Shown here: positions 1 to 7,932 of the stretch, piece by piece | How the letters are laid out: the number at the start of each line of letters is the position of its first letter | Position numbering within the stretch: position 1 is the first letter of the stretch | Assembly (NCBI GenBank): GCA_945888515.1 | Contig: CAMDAD010000005.1 | Location: forward strand, 62,001 to 126,000 | DNA length: 64,000 bases | Reading direction: 5' to 3' | Origin: Akkermansia muciniphila | Lineage (GTDB): Bacteria > Verrucomicrobiota > Verrucomicrobiia > Verrucomicrobiales > Akkermansiaceae | Made by a program: the position numbers and the translations under genes | The notes under the pieces: model-generated | What the model saw: only the letters and a program-made list of their open reading frames with translations | Told to the model about the DNA's origin: nothing | Database searches by the model: none

Positions 1-816
1 ACCCACAAAAATCTTGCTGTTGTCAGGAGAGAACGCGAGATATTCGGGCTCGATATGAAAGTATTTTTCTTTGGTGTTGGCGGGATCGAAGGACGTGTGA
101 TCACGCAATCCGGAGATGAGACTGGGAACGCTGCTGAAGTCGATGGTATGGACAGTCAGTGAGGCGTAATCAAAGCTGGTGACGTTTGTCGCATTCACAG
201 CGGAGGCATCGATGAACGTGATCGAGCCAGGTTGTTGAACGCTATCGAAGGCAGCAACACTACTGGCTCCGTCGCCGTCCCATGCGTGCTGACCTTCATT
301 GGCGAAGGCGATTTTTCCTGCCTTGATGGTAACCATATCCGGATGGTATCCGGCAGGCGCCGAACCGAGAACGGTACCGTCGTTGAGATTGAAATAAACG
401 ACGCGTCCAAGTTGTGGTACGGAACTGGTATAATCAGAACCATCTACATTAACGACGGATGCGTTCAGTGCGGTGGCTACTCCAAGACCTGAGCCATCCT
501 TATCGAGAGCGACGCCTGTGACATCGCTATAAACAAAGCCCGCGACGGGATTGGCCGCAAACCATGCCGCAATATCCACTGTGGCATGATTGGCGAACTG
601 CGTGCCGTTGTGGCGCATGAGGCGAATGCCTCCCGCGGAGTTATCCGTGACAGCCAGTGTGTCGTTTGTCGGTGAAAAAGATACGACTTCACCAGCAGCG
701 ACTCCTAACGGAATGACTTGGTGCTGACGCAGACCATTGACTTGGGCTGTAAGTGGGAATGGTGCGAGGCCTATTAAGGCTGCAATGAATGGGTAATAAG
801 TGCTTTTTGGTTTCAT
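1..816 (-). CDS. Secreted choice-of-anchor I domain protein, truncated by window edge
   Basis: The reading frame is open from an ATG at 816 to the left edge (272 codons), so the C-terminal part is outside the window. Residues 1-25 look like a signal peptide ending in a TAQ site. The rest has repeated beta-propeller-like blades typical of choice-of-anchor I proteins, often annotated as alkaline-phosphatase-like: VVSFSPTNDTLAVTD, then HPDMVTIKAGKIAFANEG, a GSITFIDAS segment and an EPEYLAFSPDNSKIFVG segment. Such proteins are extracellular or surface-bound; their substrate is usually unknown. No catalytic residue can be assigned from this fragment. Family assignment rests on motif resemblance and is moderately secure. 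Confidence 0.75.
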   Translation of the reverse strand, partial: MKPKSTYYPFIAALIGLAPFPLTAQVNGLRQHQVIPLGVAAGEVVSFSPTNDTLAVTDNSAGGIRLMRHNGTQFANHATVDIAAWFAANPVAGFVYSDVTGVALDKDGSGLGVATALNASVVNVDGSDYTSSVPQLGRVVYFNLNDGTVLGSAPAGYHPDMVTIKAGKIAFANEGQHAWDGDGASSVAAFDSVQQPGSITFIDASAVNATNVTSFDYASLTVHTIDFSSVPSLISGLRDHTSFDPANTKEKYFHIEPEYLAFSPDNSKIFVG

Positions 817-1044
817 ATGGTGGACGCATCTTAGCTATGCGATGCCACGATAGGATCAACGTGTGTTCCGACAACCGGTTTGCTGTGACAAACATTTCAC
901 GGTGTAAATGATATGTGGTTTTTTTGTGACGAGATTGATTCCGTTATGGTGTGGGAAATCTGTCGTGTCGTCACGCGCTGGGATTCCATGCCTTCGATAG
1001 GGCGAGATCTGTTAGTCAAACTGTGACGTGAAAGAAGAAGCGTC

Positions 1045-1575
1045 TTATTGAACGGATGACTGTCGAATACTTGGCATACGAGTCATTCGTGAATCGTCCG
1101 AGGTAGCATGGGTTTGGGACACATCCACTACGTATTCGTCTTCTAGCCAGTTGCGCCCCAGAAGAAGAGGATAAGTCAGACTGGAGCGGTCGTTGAGATT
1201 GATGCACACCTGTTTGCTACGTCCTTCGTGATGTATGGTCATTTCGACATAGACACGTTCACGCGTGCCACCGGAACTGCGCACTCGCGCCGTTTTCGCC
1301 AGCGGCAGACGTAGTGGAACGCGCGCACCATCCTGATTGACCGCGATGAATGCGACCATACCGTTTTCCATTTGTACGGCTTCCGCGTGCAGCGAGGTGC
1401 TGGCTGCGCCCGTGTCTACGCGCGCGACAAATTCCAGTGCGACCTCTTCAATCCTTACACGAGCGGTTTGGCCGATGACTTGTTTTTTTCTCTCTTGCGC
1501 GAGTTGTCCGCCTGTCCAAGCAAGCCCCACTGCAAAAAGCGCAAAAAGCCATAGGGCTGATGTTCTGCGATTCAT
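1045..1575 (-). CDS. Retropepsin-like (ATP-dependent zinc protease / RimK-associated) protein with N-terminal membrane anchor
   Basis: This 176-residue protein starts with a hydrophobic segment (about residues 8-24) that could be a signal anchor. A VDTGA motif follows (Asp54-Thr55-Gly56), the signature of retropepsin-type aspartic peptidases, and then SLHAE. A second conserved block reads DRSSLTYPLLLGRNWL, which matches the family Pfam calls Zn_protease (PF05618), often linked to RimK-type ligases. The family is predicted to be single-domain aspartic peptidases acting as dimers, so the zinc-protease name is probably historical. No RimK-like ligase lies next to it here. Residues after about 155 are polar and poorly conserved-looking. 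Start is the ATG at 1575. Confidence 0.78.
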   Translation of the reverse strand: MNRRTSALWLFALFAVGLAWTGGQLAQERKKQVIGQTARVRIEEVALEFVARVDTGAASTSLHAEAVQMENGMVAFIAVNQDGARVPLRLPLAKTARVRSSGGTRERVYVEMTIHHEGRSKQVCINLNDRSSLTYPLLLGRNWLEDEYVVDVSQTHATSDDSRMTRMPSIRQSSVQ

Positions 1576-1790
1576 TGATGGTTACTACAGCTAGAACCAA
1601 GCCGATATTACTGCGTAGAGAAAGAAAATTTTCCTTTGTGCAAAATAAGAACCGAACGAATCAGATGACGCAGCACAAGCACAGGCGATGGCTGAGTGTA
1701 GATGTGTTAGACTGGTAATGATGGAGTAATGGGATTCTCCAACCGTTGAAGGATTGACAAAATCATTTTCATGGAACAGCTTGCGCTCAC

Positions 1791-2681
1791 ATGAGAGAGA
1801 AAAAAATCGGTATCGTGGGTGTGGGGCGCATGGGAGCGAATATGGCACGGCGTTTGAAGGATGTTGGCTATGATGTGGTGGTGGTGTATGATCGATTCCC
1901 GACACACGCCGAGGTGCTTGCCTCGGAACTGGGCTGTCAAGCAGCAGATTCACTCGCGTCGGTTTCGGCAGCGGCAGAAATCATTCTCACGGTGGTGACC
2001 GATGACGCGGCGATGCGTGAGATTTTTGCTAGGGAAGGGGATTCCTTATTGAAACAGGCAGCAGGTCGTTTGTTTATCAATTGCGCGACCGTGAGCCCGC
2101 AGGTGCATGAGGAGCTTACCGCGGCTTGTGAGGCGGTGGGGGCATCGGCTCTGGAGGCATGCATGGCATCCAGCATCACCCAGGCGCGAGAAGGCACACT
2201 GTATTTGATGATTGGCGGTCAGGAGTGCGATTACCTCGCGGCGGAACCGCTGCTGCGCGATCTCTCGACGGCGTTGCGCTATGTTGGCCCGGCAGGGAAG
2301 GCGGCGCAGGTGAAGGCACTGGTCAACATGGTGATGAACATCAACACGGCAGGCCTTGCGGAGGGACTGGGACTCGGCGCGGCACTGGGCCTGGATTTGG
2401 CAATGTTGAAGGAAATTTTTTCCCAGACGGGTGCGAACTCGCGTGTGTTGGTGACGGACGGCGATGACATGATCGCCCGAGAGCATGATTGTTATTTCAG
2501 TGCGGCGCATGCCGCGAAGGATAGTGGCATCGCAAACGCACTCGCCGCAAAGGCGGGTGTGATAGTGCCATTGTCGGTGGCCACGCAGGCACAGTATGAT
2601 GTGATGGTCGCGCGCGGACTCGGTGAACTCGACAAGTCGGGCATTGCTGAGCTGACATTTCCCGGACGTGGTTCTCTCTAA
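1791..2681 (+). CDS. NAD(P)-dependent 3-hydroxyisobutyrate dehydrogenase-family oxidoreductase
   Basis: Residues 6-16 carry a Rossmann glycine motif (GIVGVGRMGANMA) for NAD(P). The second half is helical and contains K175 and N179 in GPAGKAAQVKALVNM, the catalytic Lys and Asn positions of the beta-hydroxyacid dehydrogenase family, followed by an AKDSGIANALA segment. The 296-residue length is normal. Enzymes of this family oxidise short 3-hydroxy acids or reduce succinic or glyoxylic semialdehydes. The usual DAPVSGG substrate loop is replaced by CMASSITQAREGTL, so the substrate cannot be named. The stop is 8 nt before the following hydrolase, suggesting co-transcription. Confidence 0.85.
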   Translation: MREKKIGIVGVGRMGANMARRLKDVGYDVVVVYDRFPTHAEVLASELGCQAADSLASVSAAAEIILTVVTDDAAMREIFAREGDSLLKQAAGRLFINCATVSPQVHEELTAACEAVGASALEACMASSITQAREGTLYLMIGGQECDYLAAEPLLRDLSTALRYVGPAGKAAQVKALVNMVMNINTAGLAEGLGLGAALGLDLAMLKEIFSQTGANSRVLVTDGDDMIAREHDCYFSAAHAAKDSGIANALAAKAGVIVPLSVATQAQYDVMVARGLGELDKSGIAELTFPGRGSL

Positions 2682-2689
2682 CAAATTTT

Positions 2690-3412
2690 ATGAAATTTCC
2701 CATTTTCAACGCACAGGGTGAGGTGCTCGATGTCGCCCACCATCCCGCGGCAAAATCCGACAGATTGATCCTACTGGGCCACGGGGTCACGGGCAACAAA
2801 GACCGGCCTTTTTTGATCGCTGTGGCGGAGGGTCTTACCGCACGCGGGTGGCCATGCTTGCGGATTTCGTTCAGTGGCAATGGTGAGTCGCAAGGTCGAT
2901 TTGAGGAATCTACGATCAGCAAGGAAATCGGCGACTTGCAGGCAGTGCTCGATGCGATTCCTGACACCACGCGAGTAGCCTACTGTGGGCACAGCATGGG
3001 AGGTGCGGTCGGAGTACTGACGGCGGTGCGTGACGAACGCGTGCGCGTGCTGATCACTCTGGCGGGAATGGTGTTTACCAAGGAATTTTGCGCGCGCGAA
3101 TTCGGCGAAGTTACCCCAGGCGAGGGTTGCATGTGGGATGAGGAAACGTGCCCGCTTTCTCAGGCGTTTGTGGATGATCTGCATTTGCATGAATCGACAT
3201 TGGATGCTGCTGCGGCGATGCAAGTTCCGTGGTTGCTGGTTCATGGCACAGCTGATGACGTGGTGTTCCCCCGCGATAGTGATGCGGCGCATTATGTCGC
3301 ACCAGAGCCGAAAAAACTCCTGAGCATCGAAGGCGCGGGGCACTCGTTTGATGAGGCTTCGTATGCTACGGTGATTGAGGAGATCGATGCTTGGCTGGGT
3401 GAATACTTATGA
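2690..3412 (+). CDS. Alpha/beta hydrolase (serine aminopeptidase S33 / lysophospholipase-like)
   Basis: The 240-residue protein has the full alpha/beta hydrolase pattern: an oxyanion-loop segment LGHGVTGNKDRP near residue 30, the nucleophile elbow GHSMGG with Ser102, an Asp region VHGTADDVVFP near residue 190, and a His in GAGHSF near residue 218. There is no signal peptide, so it should be cytoplasmic. It lies 8 nt behind the dehydrogenase gene and is probably translated from the same message. The fold assignment is firm, but the ester or thioester substrate is unknown. Confidence 0.85.
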   Translation: MKFPIFNAQGEVLDVAHHPAAKSDRLILLGHGVTGNKDRPFLIAVAEGLTARGWPCLRISFSGNGESQGRFEESTISKEIGDLQAVLDAIPDTTRVAYCGHSMGGAVGVLTAVRDERVRVLITLAGMVFTKEFCAREFGEVTPGEGCMWDEETCPLSQAFVDDLHLHESTLDAAAAMQVPWLLVHGTADDVVFPRDSDAAHYVAPEPKKLLSIEGAGHSFDEASYATVIEEIDAWLGEYL

Positions 3413-3606
3413 GGCATGTCTCGCATAAATCTAACGATTTGAGAGCTTCAGATTTTGATGTGAGGGGCTGGGACCTGGGATGGGTTTGCCGCCATAGATC
3501 TCGGGATCAAAGGAAACCGCTGGATAAATGGCTCATCGCTCATGTAGGCGTGTAGCATTGTCTGGATCTTTGCCAACCGTGCTGTGTTCAGCGCTGGTTG
3601 TGCACC

Positions 3607-3981
3607 TTACTCCGACTTCGGTGGCAGCAAGCCGAACTCCGGATTGTCCAGCGCGCCGCTGGGTAGATCGGGCTCTTTGAAATCGATAGGTTGACCAAAC
3701 CATGAACCGAAAAAGCCGTGTTTTTTCTGATAGGCGATAGCTTTGTCCTTACCGAGTTGCATTTCTTTGAGCTGATCTGCCTTTACTTCGACGACGGGCA
3801 CTTTTGAGGGTAGTAGGTCGCTGAAAGAGAAGCGAGCCACGTCGCCGCGCTTGATTTCCGGCAGCTTGGGCGCAGAAATAGTTGGCATTTTGTTTTTCAA
3901 CGAGGAAATCGACCCGGAAAGCCCGCAGGATGGCAAAACTAGCGCTAGAGCGGCGAGGGCAATGGGGAGAAAGCGTTTCAT
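3607..3981 (-). CDS. Small predicted lipoprotein of unknown function
   Basis: The ATG at 3981 starts a typical lipoprotein signal: MKRF, a hydrophobic stretch, then a VLPSC lipobox with Cys at about residue 19. An upstream in-frame start at 4077 would place 32 unlikely residues before this signal and was rejected. The mature part (about 105 residues) is rich in Lys and Pro and has no motif I recognise. It probably sits in the outer membrane or periplasm. The neighbouring exonuclease gene ends at 4074, and no functional link is evident. Confidence 0.65.
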   Translation of the reverse strand: MKRFLPIALAALALVLPSCGLSGSISSLKNKMPTISAPKLPEIKRGDVARFSFSDLLPSKVPVVEVKADQLKEMQLGKDKAIAYQKKHGFFGSWFGQPIDFKEPDLPSGALDNPEFGLLPPKSE

Positions 3982-4073
3982 AACGTTATCAAGGTTGATG
4001 CCTATTGCTAGCATGGCGCAGACCCATTTCCAAGCCAATTTTGTAACGTGTGGCGGACTTGTCACCAAGTTTG

Positions 4074-4661
4074 TCATCTTCCCATCTCCGGTAACCAGGT
4101 CATGTGGCGGCGGACACCGGTGAAGGCGGCATCGAGTTGAAGGCGTTCACACATCGCAGTAACGGCGCGCGCGAGGAGATCCACGTCGCCACGGGCATCG
4201 TGACGGCGCAGGGTTGTTTCTGCTAGGCCGAGGCGGGATTTCACGTGATCGAGTGAGTGGCCCAGCCCGCGAGTTTTACCGAACAAGAGCTTCGAGATGT
4301 GAATGGAATCGATGCAGGGAATCTCTCGCACTGTTTGTCCGTGACGGCGACTGGTGGCGGCGAGAAATTTCGAGTCGAAGCGCAGGCCATTATGCGCAAT
4401 CAGGGTGGAGTCGCCGAGCCACTCGGAAAAGGCACACAGCACTTGTCCCGGGCTGGGGGCCTGAGCGACGTGGTGATTGCCGATGCCAGTGTAGTTTTCG
4501 ATGAATGAAGTGATGCGGCGACGTGGGCGGGCAAAGCTAAAAAAGGCATCTTCCGCGATCAGTTGGCCGTTGCAAAAACGGACTGCGGCGATCTGGATCA
4601 GGTCATCGTCATCGGGATAAAGGCCGGTGGTTTCTAAGTCGTATATGGCGAAGGTGTGCAT
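4074..4661 (-). CDS. DnaQ-like DEDDh 3'-5' exonuclease
   Basis: The start of the protein (FAIYDLETTG, Asp8 and Glu10) is the Exo I motif. Exo II is seen as HNGLRFDSKFL with its Asp, and Exo III as HDARGDVDLL with His and Asp, completing the DEDDh set of two-metal 3'-5' exonucleases. At 195 residues it is about the size of the exonuclease domain alone, with no extra domain. It could be the proofreading subunit of DNA polymerase III, an RNase T-like trimming enzyme or a general DnaQ-family nuclease. The window does not settle which, so no gene symbol is given. Confidence 0.85.
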   Translation of the reverse strand: MHTFAIYDLETTGLYPDDDDLIQIAAVRFCNGQLIAEDAFFSFARPRRRITSFIENYTGIGNHHVAQAPSPGQVLCAFSEWLGDSTLIAHNGLRFDSKFLAATSRRHGQTVREIPCIDSIHISKLLFGKTRGLGHSLDHVKSRLGLAETTLRRHDARGDVDLLARAVTAMCERLQLDAAFTGVRRHMTWLPEMGR

Positions 4662-4701
4662 GGGAGTTTTTCTAACAAAAGTCGATATCAGTCATGCAGG
4701 C

Positions 4702-5781
4702 TCATGAGGCTCGATCGGCCTTGAGTTGGCCGCAGCCGGCGGCTACATCGATGCCCCGACGTTGGCGGAAGGTGACGGGATAGCCGGCATGGCGCAGGAT
4801 TCGTTGAAAGGCGATGCCGGCTTTGTGAGCACTGGCGTTGCCTGCGAAGCCGGCGGTGGGATTGAGAGGAATCAGGTTAATGTGGACGTTGATGCCTTGC
4901 AGCAACTCCGCGAGCTGGTGAGCGATTTCCGGTGTGTCATTGGCTCCTGCAATCAACGTCCATTCGATGAAAATGCGTTTGCCGATGGTGTGATCGTAGT
5001 GACGACAGGCCTCGATCAGCTCGGCCATGTGCCATTTTTTTCCGACGGGGATCAGTGCTTGTCGTTGCGCGTCGTCGGCACCGTGAAGACTGAGCGCTAG
5101 GTTGTAGGGGCAGCCTTCATCGGCCATGCGGCGGATGGCGGGCACGAGGCCGACAGTGCTAATGGTAATGCGGTGTTTCGATAAACTAGGACCGCGCACA
5201 TCGGCGATAGTGGCCAGTGCTTTCATCACGGCATCGTAGTTGTGCAATGGCTCGCCCATGCCCATTAGAACGAGGTTACGCAGGTGGGTTCCGTGATCGC
5301 GCCGCAGGATTCTCTGCACGTGCAGCACTTGGGCGATGATCTCGCCGGGGCGCAGGTGGCGGGTGAAACCCATTTGTCCGGTAGCGCAGAAAACGCAGCC
5401 CATGGCGCAGCCGACTTGTGTGCTGACGCAGGCGGTGAAGCGTCCATCGTAGCCCATGAGTACGGTTTCTATCGTTTTCCCATCGCGCAGGCGCAGCAGG
5501 AATTTCCGCGTCATGCCATCGCTGCTGCGGGTTTCGGTGACGGTCTCCGGCGCATCCACAAAAAATCCGGCACCGTCCGCATAGAAATTTTTCTCAAGCC
5601 AGCGCTGCAAGGGACCGAGAAATGTGGCGGGCATTTTCTCTAACAGATCGGCGTGTCCATGCAGAGATCGCCAGAGAGCTCGGGCGTGAATGGGATTCAG
5701 CCCACCCTGATGCAGCAGTTCCACCATTTCGGTGAAACTGAGATCGTGCAGTGAGCGTGACTGGCCCGGTGCGGCAGACAT
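4702..5781 (-). CDS. rlmN: 23S rRNA (adenine(2503)-C(2))-methyltransferase RlmN
   Basis: RlmN is a radical-SAM enzyme that methylates C2 of A2503 in 23S rRNA and of A37 in some tRNAs. The iron-sulfur motif CxxxCxxC is at Cys125, Cys129 and Cys132 (CAMGCVFCATGQMGF). The two other cysteines needed by the ping-pong mechanism are visible as Cys118 (TACVS) and Cys350 (GCGQL near the C-terminus). LVLMGMGEPLHNYD and the ALSLHGADD segment are further family blocks. The ATG at 5781 gives 359 residues, the usual length; a longer frame extending to 6144 runs into the upstream cyclophilin gene and is rejected. It lies 16 nt after that gene and is probably in the same operon. Confidence 0.95.
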   Translation of the reverse strand: MSAAPGQSRSLHDLSFTEMVELLHQGGLNPIHARALWRSLHGHADLLEKMPATFLGPLQRWLEKNFYADGAGFFVDAPETVTETRSSDGMTRKFLLRLRDGKTIETVLMGYDGRFTACVSTQVGCAMGCVFCATGQMGFTRHLRPGEIIAQVLHVQRILRRDHGTHLRNLVLMGMGEPLHNYDAVMKALATIADVRGPSLSKHRITISTVGLVPAIRRMADEGCPYNLALSLHGADDAQRQALIPVGKKWHMAELIEACRHYDHTIGKRIFIEWTLIAGANDTPEIAHQLAELLQGINVHINLIPLNPTAGFAGNASAHKAGIAFQRILRHAGYPVTFRQRRGIDVAAGCGQLKADRAS

Positions 5782-5797
5782 GGCAATACGGGAAAAA

Positions 5798-7090
5798 TCA
5801 TTGGATTGGCACCATGGAGAAGCCTTTGTCTCCGCCCGGTTCGGTGAATTCACCTGGATAAAAACCTGCCTCGGTTTCGGGATTGGTGATGACAAGATGC
5901 TTGACCCTGGACACGCAGCGCCCGTGGAGGTTGTCTTTGATTTTTTTATCGAAGCCGAGGTGAAGGTGGATGATTTTTTGCTGGTCCAGTTCGAATTCCG
6001 CGATGGCGTGATGCGGTGCGGCTTGGTAGTGAACGCTGGCGGCGTGAATCGTACCGGTCTGCGCGAGTTTGCTTCCCGCAGGGGTGAACATATAGCCCAT
6101 GACTCCCTCCAGCGGAAAGGAAAAGAGATACACGCCCTCAGCATTTTCTAACGAAAGAGCCCAACCGGTGAGCGTCATGGGCGTGAGGGCGTCCGGATGA
6201 TATTTTGCTAGGATGGGACGAAAACCGGTTACTGGAGAATCAGCAGGGTGGGTGACGTCGTAGTAGCGCACGGTGTAAGGCGATGGCGCGTGCCAACGGC
6301 TTTCGAGTTTTTGCCACTCTTGCAGTGCAGCATCGATGCTCGAGTATACGAGCAACTCACTGCGTTGCCCTTGGCTGAATACAAAGCGGGCGGTGTGCTC
6401 CGGGCTGGGCGCCGTCTCGCGCTGGTAAGGTGGCGCCGATAGCGTGGGCAATTTCATCGACGCGGCGGAAAATTGTTGCGCGGATTCGCCGATGCGACGG
6501 ATGGTGATTTTTTCGATGATCACATCCGTAGTGGGTCTGTCGTTCGCATCGACTGTGCTTGTGAGGATGGCATCCACCACACTTTGACCAGCCACTACTT
6601 TTCCGAAAACGGTATGCTTGCCCTCCAGCCCTTTGATGGGTGTGCCGGTGACAAAAAACTGGCTGCCGTTGGTATTGGGACCGCTGTTGGCCATGGCGAG
6701 GACGTATGATTCATCGAAGCGATAGGTCGCGGGGAAGTTGACGTTCATTTCGTCAGGAAACTCGTAGCCCGGACCGTCGGTGCCATCGCCGCGCTTGGAG
6801 CCAGCTTGCATGAGCTTGAAGCCCTCGGCATCGATCACGCGGTGAATTGCCATACCTTGGTAAAACGGTTGCGGTGGCGTGAGCTGAGAAAGTTGGCCGT
6901 TGCGCTCATCGACCCACTGCCGCGTGCCCTCCGCCAGCGAAACGAAATTGGCGACGGTGCGCGGTGTCTGTTGAAAGTTCAACTCGCAAGTGAAGTAGCC
7001 TGCGCTCGTTTGCACATCTGCATACAGCTGCGCCATACCCTGAAGGGCACTGCCCAGCAGAGTGATCCATACAGCAAACAGGATGCGCAT
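5798..7090 (-). CDS. Secreted cyclophilin-type peptidyl-prolyl isomerase with C-terminal extension
   Basis: After a signal peptide (about residues 1-20, ending GMAQ) there is a cyclophilin domain of about 190 residues. It is recognised by TPRTVANFVSLAEG, FYQGMAIHRVI, the GPNTNGSQFFVT block and LEGKHTVFGKVV. It should catalyse proline isomerisation in the periplasm or at the surface. Residues from about 205 to 430 form a second part of unknown function with mainly beta-type sequence and no motif I can name, so the protein is about twice the size of a plain cyclophilin. It is the upstream partner of rlmN (16-nt gap). The cyclophilin assignment is secure. Confidence 0.88.
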   Translation of the reverse strand: MRILFAVWITLLGSALQGMAQLYADVQTSAGYFTCELNFQQTPRTVANFVSLAEGTRQWVDERNGQLSQLTPPQPFYQGMAIHRVIDAEGFKLMQAGSKRGDGTDGPGYEFPDEMNVNFPATYRFDESYVLAMANSGPNTNGSQFFVTGTPIKGLEGKHTVFGKVVAGQSVVDAILTSTVDANDRPTTDVIIEKITIRRIGESAQQFSAASMKLPTLSAPPYQRETAPSPEHTARFVFSQGQRSELLVYSSIDAALQEWQKLESRWHAPSPYTVRYYDVTHPADSPVTGFRPILAKYHPDALTPMTLTGWALSLENAEGVYLFSFPLEGVMGYMFTPAGSKLAQTGTIHAASVHYQAAPHHAIAEFELDQQKIIHLHLGFDKKIKDNLHGRCVSRVKHLVITNPETEAGFYPGEFTEPGGDKGFSMVPIQ

Positions 7091-7180
7091 GAGCGCAAGG
7101 TGACATAGTTCAGAGGTGTTGACAACGGGAAACTTGGGCCGCGGAAATCAGATGCGGTCATCTGTCACCGAGAGACCTAT

Positions 7181-7279
7181 ATGATACGAGAATTTTCAGC
7201 GACGATTTCTTCAATCATACATCGTGATTTTCGTATCATCTTTTTCCAATCAAAAAAAACGTGTCACTATAGGTATCAT
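7181..7279. repeat. Three copies of ATGATAC/GTATCAT in a gene-free stretch
   Basis: The heptamer ATGATAC is at 7181-7187 and its reverse complement GTATCAT is at 7233-7239 and 7273-7279. The first and second copies are in inverted orientation and extend to ATGATACGA / TCGTATCAT (7181-7189 and 7231-7239). The stretch 7091-7454 holds no convincing gene. The repeats could be protein-binding sites or the remains of a small hairpin, and neither can be proved by reading alone. Confidence 0.4.
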
Positions 7280-7392
7280 ACGCTTTTTTCTGAAGATCCT
7301 CATCCGAACGATCCCGTATATCAAGTCGTTGATCGGCTTTCGCCCATGCCTTTCCTGACAATCACATGCCACAACCCATGGCTTCGTTAGCA

Positions 7393-7413
7393 ATAAAAGC
7401 CTCCTGCGGAGGG
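7393..7413 (-). terminator. Probable rho-independent terminator of tmRNA
   Basis: On the minus strand CCTCC-GCA-GGAGG is followed by CTTTTATT, about 45 nt past the tmRNA 3' end. The stem is short (5 bp) but GC-only, with a T-rich tail. Confidence 0.5.
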
Positions 7414-7454
7414 ACATGAACCCATGCCATTTACCTTGAAAAAAGCCATGGCAA

Positions 7455-7806
7455 TGGAGGCGAGGGGAGTCGAACCCCTGTCCGGAACGCCGTCGGCGAT
7501 GACATCTACACGTTTAGCATGGGGTCAGTGATTCGGAGAAACGCGGCCCTCATGCGGCGTTGTTTTCCTAGGAACCTGTGGTTTCTCAGCAATCCATCCG
7601 GTTCCCCGACTTCATGCCCAGCCTGTTAAGTGTCGCCTTCCCCCCTAACAGGCGTCAGGGTTCAGACGTGGCCGTCAATTAAGCAGCCAGTGCGAGCTCG
7701 TTAGAGTCTGCATTTATTTGTTTTGATCGGCTATTAAGGAGGCCAACCGATCAACCTCCACGTGCAGTCAGCGCGTCAAACATCCCGTCGAAACCAGAAC
7801 GCCCCC
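7455..7806 (-). ncRNA. ssrA: Transfer-messenger RNA (tmRNA)
   Basis: tmRNA frees stalled ribosomes and tags the unfinished peptide for proteolysis. The 5' end (7806, GGGGGCG) pairs over 7 bp with CGCCTCC near the 3' end, forming the tRNA-like acceptor stem. The T arm GGGGTTCGACTCCCC is next to the 3' end, and the conserved GTTTCGACGGG of the 5' half is present. The tag frame (7711 down to 7679) encodes ADSNELALAA followed by TAA; the LALAA ending is the usual protease signal. The discriminator A is at 7455 and the next three bases read TTG, so CCA is not encoded and must be added by a nucleotidyltransferase. The length of 352 nt is normal for a one-piece tmRNA. Confidence 0.95.
7679..7711 (-). 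other. tmRNA proteolysis tag reading frame (ADSNELALAA, stop)
   Basis: Ten codons starting with a GCA resume codon and ending in TAA lie in the single-stranded part of tmRNA. The Ala start and the hydrophobic LALAA end fit known tags; the middle residues DSNE vary among phyla. Confidence 0.85.
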
Positions 7807-7823
7807 GTTAGCCAAGCAGGGGT

Positions 7824-7852
7824 ATGATGCATGCGCTCGTCCTTTTATTCAA
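7824..7852 (-). promoter_or_regulatory. Candidate tmRNA promoter
   Basis: On the minus strand TTGAAT (7852-7847) and CATCAT (7829-7824) are 17 nt apart, giving sigma-70-like -35 and -10 boxes about 17 nt before the mature 5' end. Matches to consensus are partial, so this is a candidate only. Confidence 0.35.
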
Positions 7853-7932
7853 GGAAATTCGACAAGTCGTCGCGTTTTGTCCGGAGGTAGGCGCGGGTGT
7901 GTATTCGCGATTGATCGGGATGGTCCTGGCGC

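Noticed and set aside
3413..3606. A minus-strand fragment (FDPEIYGGKPIPG) resembling the N-terminal motif of DUF433 antitoxins
   Set aside because: It is about 30 codons long, lies after an in-frame stop and has no other family block, so chance is as likely as a gene remnant.
7181..7390. Plus-strand 69-residue frame in the gene-free stretch
   Set aside because: No coding texture, no recognisable domain and no translation signal; it covers the inverted heptamers.
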